From Brevundimonas sp. UBA4609 (lineage in GTDB: Bacteria > Pseudomonadota > Alphaproteobacteria > Caulobacterales > Caulobacteraceae), in assembly GCA_002386585.1 (NCBI GenBank), contig DGIZ01000014.1, positions 1 through 7,660 of the forward strand: a DNA stretch of 7,660 nucleotides, written 5' to 3'. A model generated the notes under the pieces. The model was not told the DNA's origin. It did not search any database and saw only the letters and a program-made list of their open reading frames with translations. The stretch's first letter is position 1, and every line of letters begins with the position of its first letter. Positions 6,740-7,660 of this stretch are shown piece by piece. Both the position numbers and the translations under genes were made by a program.

Positions 6740-6768
6740 TTGACGCGATAATATCATCCGGGTAATTC
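6740..6768 (+). promoter_or_regulatory. Predicted promoter of the DUF2239 gene
   Basis: TTGACGC (6740-6746) matches the Caulobacter -35 consensus fully. After 14 bases comes GGTAATTC (6761-6768), which agrees with GCTANAWC at all but two positions. Read in the E. coli manner, it is TTGACG, 17 bases, TAATTC. Transcription would start near 6775, leaving a leader of about 15-20 bases with the ribosome site. The stretch 6721-6767 is the most AT-rich in the window. Confidence 0.65.
6753..6766. promoter_or_regulatory. Operator-like site 2
   Basis: ATCATCCGGGTAAT, symmetric at 5 of 7 base pairs, second copy of the ATCCGGGTAAT core. It overlaps the predicted -10 at 6761-6768, so a protein bound here would block RNA polymerase. 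Confidence 0.6.
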
Positions 6769-6790
6769 CGTCTTCAACAAGCGAGGACGG

Positions 6791-7366
6791 ATGATGACCC
6801 TATGCACGGCCTTCGACGGCCACACGATGATCGCGGCCGGACCGCTGGTTCAGGTCGCCGCAGCGACGAAAGCCGCGCACGACGCCGGACGAGCGGTCCT
6901 GGTCTTTCGCGACGAGGATGCGCGACCGATCGATCTGGATCTGCGCGGCGATCTGGAGGCGGTGCTGGCGCGTCTGCCGCAGGAGCAGCCGCAGCCTGAG
7001 CCGGAGAAGCGCGGACCGGGGCGGCCGAAGCTGGGCGTGACCGCGCGGGAGGTGACCCTGCTGCCGCGCCATTGGGACTGGCTGGCGTCACAGCCGGGCG
7101 GGGCCTCGGTGGCTCTGCGCAAGCTGGTCGAAGCCGCCCTGCGCGAGGCGGAGGGGCCGGACCGGATGCGTCGCAGCCGCGAGGCGGCCTATCGCTTCAT
7201 GACGGCCGTGGCGGGCGACCTGCCGGAATATGAAGAGGCCGTGCGGATGCTGTTCGCGGGCGACTGGACGGCGTTTGACGCCCGCACGGGTGCCTGGCCG
7301 GCGGACGTGCGTGATTACGCCCGTCGCCTGGCCGAGCCGGGATGGCGTAACGGCCAGGGACGCTGA
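6791..7366 (+). CDS. DUF2239 family protein, possible DNA-binding protein
   Basis: 191 residues. I recognise the DUF2239 family from the N-terminal CTAFDGHTMIAAGPL, the VDLDLRG-like segment (PIDLDLRG, 46-53) and the central block GRPKLGVTAREVTLLPRHW. The family has no established function that I know. Segments in order are an alpha/beta N-terminal part (1-63), a Pro/Glu/Gln linker (64-73) and a basic AT-hook-like motif KRGPGRPK (73-80). Next come a predicted strand (REVTLLP, 86-92) and two helices (about 93-101 and 104-119), an order that resembles ribbon-helix-helix proteins. A C-terminal helical region (about 123-185) closes the protein. It is soluble, with no signal peptide. GAGG at 6783-6786 is 4 bases from the ATG at 6791 and 7 from the ATG at 6794, so the second may be the true start. 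It converges on the SPOR gene. DNA binding is my inference. Confidence 0.88.
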   Translation: MMTLCTAFDGHTMIAAGPLVQVAAATKAAHDAGRAVLVFRDEDARPIDLDLRGDLEAVLARLPQEQPQPEPEKRGPGRPKLGVTAREVTLLPRHWDWLASQPGGASVALRKLVEAALREAEGPDRMRRSREAAYRFMTAVAGDLPEYEEAVRMLFAGDWTAFDARTGAWPADVRDYARRLAEPGWRNGQGR

Positions 7367-7390
7367 GAAATCGGGGACGCTGAGATCAGC
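7357..7390. repeat. 17-base near-tandem duplication at convergent gene ends
   Basis: GGGACGCTGAGA occurs at 7357-7368 and 7374-7385, one 17-base unit apart. The first copy contains the DUF2239 stop codon and the second abuts the stop of the SPOR gene. Probably a small slippage duplication in the 19-base space between the two genes. Confidence 0.7.
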
Positions 7391-7660
7391 TGGGGCGGAT
7401 CACCATGCAGGTGACGCGACGCTCGGACAGGGCCTCACATGCCGCCTCGGCGGACTGCTGGGTCATGCCGGTGAAGCGCGAGCGATACCAGCCGTTCGCC
7501 GTCTGCACGTCGCGCTGGGCGCTGGAGAACTGGGTGCGGAAGCGGCGGCTGACGTCGTTCAGCCAGTCGCGGGCCACGGCCTCCTCGCGGAAGGCGCCGA
7601 CCTGGACCGTCCAGCGGCCAGCCGGGGCAGGGGCGGCGGCGCGCGCAGGCGGGTTGCGGG
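7386..7660 (-). CDS. SPOR-domain protein, C-terminal part (possibly a D-Ala-D-Ala carboxypeptidase)
   Basis: The 3' end of a gene whose start lies beyond the window; 91 residues can be read. A Pro/Ala-rich linker (RNPPARAAAPAPAG) leads into a SPOR domain that begins RWTVQVGAFREE and continues through WLNDVSRRF, NGWYRSRFTGMT and AEAACEAL to the end CMVIRPS. SPOR domains bind denuded glycan strands of septal peptidoglycan in the periplasm. This layout, with a C-terminal SPOR and the AEAAC...C-V ending, is common in alphaproteobacterial D-alanyl-D-alanine carboxypeptidases, so that is my best guess. The catalytic part is not visible and other SPOR proteins cannot be excluded. The frame continues openly upstream past the GTG at 7577, so that codon is not the start. 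Confidence 0.85.
   Translation of the reverse strand, partial: RNPPARAAAPAPAGRWTVQVGAFREEAVARDWLNDVSRRFRTQFSSAQRDVQTANGWYRSRFTGMTQQSAEAACEALSERRVTCMVIRPS

Overview
The window is 7.66 kb of GC-rich, densely coding DNA with the style of a Caulobacterales alphaproteobacterium. Brevundimonas or a close relative is my best guess, by inference from codon use, protein similarity to what I know of the group, and promoter-like sites that fit the Caulobacter housekeeping pattern (TTGACGS, 10-14 bases, GCTANAWC). Nothing here looks like a prophage, plasmid or island; it reads as ordinary chromosome.

Layout. Positions 1-3910 (+) hold the end of an RND efflux adaptor gene and a complete RND inner-membrane transporter gene, joined by a 4-base ATGA overlap. 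Positions 3922-4069 hold a composite inverted repeat of the REP type between two convergent genes. Then, all on the minus strand, come a lipoprotein cytochrome c (4078-4599), a TetR-type regulator (4685-5311) and a tRNA-Thr(UGU) gene (5332-5407) lying 20 bases upstream of the regulator. A small DUF486 membrane protein (5459-5809, +) diverges from the tRNA and converges on a HIT-family hydrolase (5814-6251, -) with a 4-base gap. A PF04020-type four-helix membrane protein (6365-6724, +) is followed by a DUF2239 protein (6791-7366, +) that has its own AT-rich promoter region with two repeated sites. The window ends inside the 3' part of a SPOR-domain gene on the minus strand (7386-7660).

How the genes relate. 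Only the efflux pair is a clear functional unit: adaptor plus transporter, with the outer-membrane channel not seen here and presumably encoded elsewhere. The tRNA and the TetR gene are probably co-transcribed. The other genes look like independent housekeeping or uncharacterised loci packed closely together.

The best candidate for something not yet described is the DUF2239 locus. The protein has an AT-hook-like basic motif next to a strand-helix-helix segment. Its promoter is the only AT-rich patch in the window and carries two copies of ATCCGGGTAAT, one just upstream of a perfect -35 and one overlapping the -10. That suggests a DNA-binding protein controlling itself, or a member of a regulon under an unknown repressor. 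This is a hypothesis from the sequence, not an established function.
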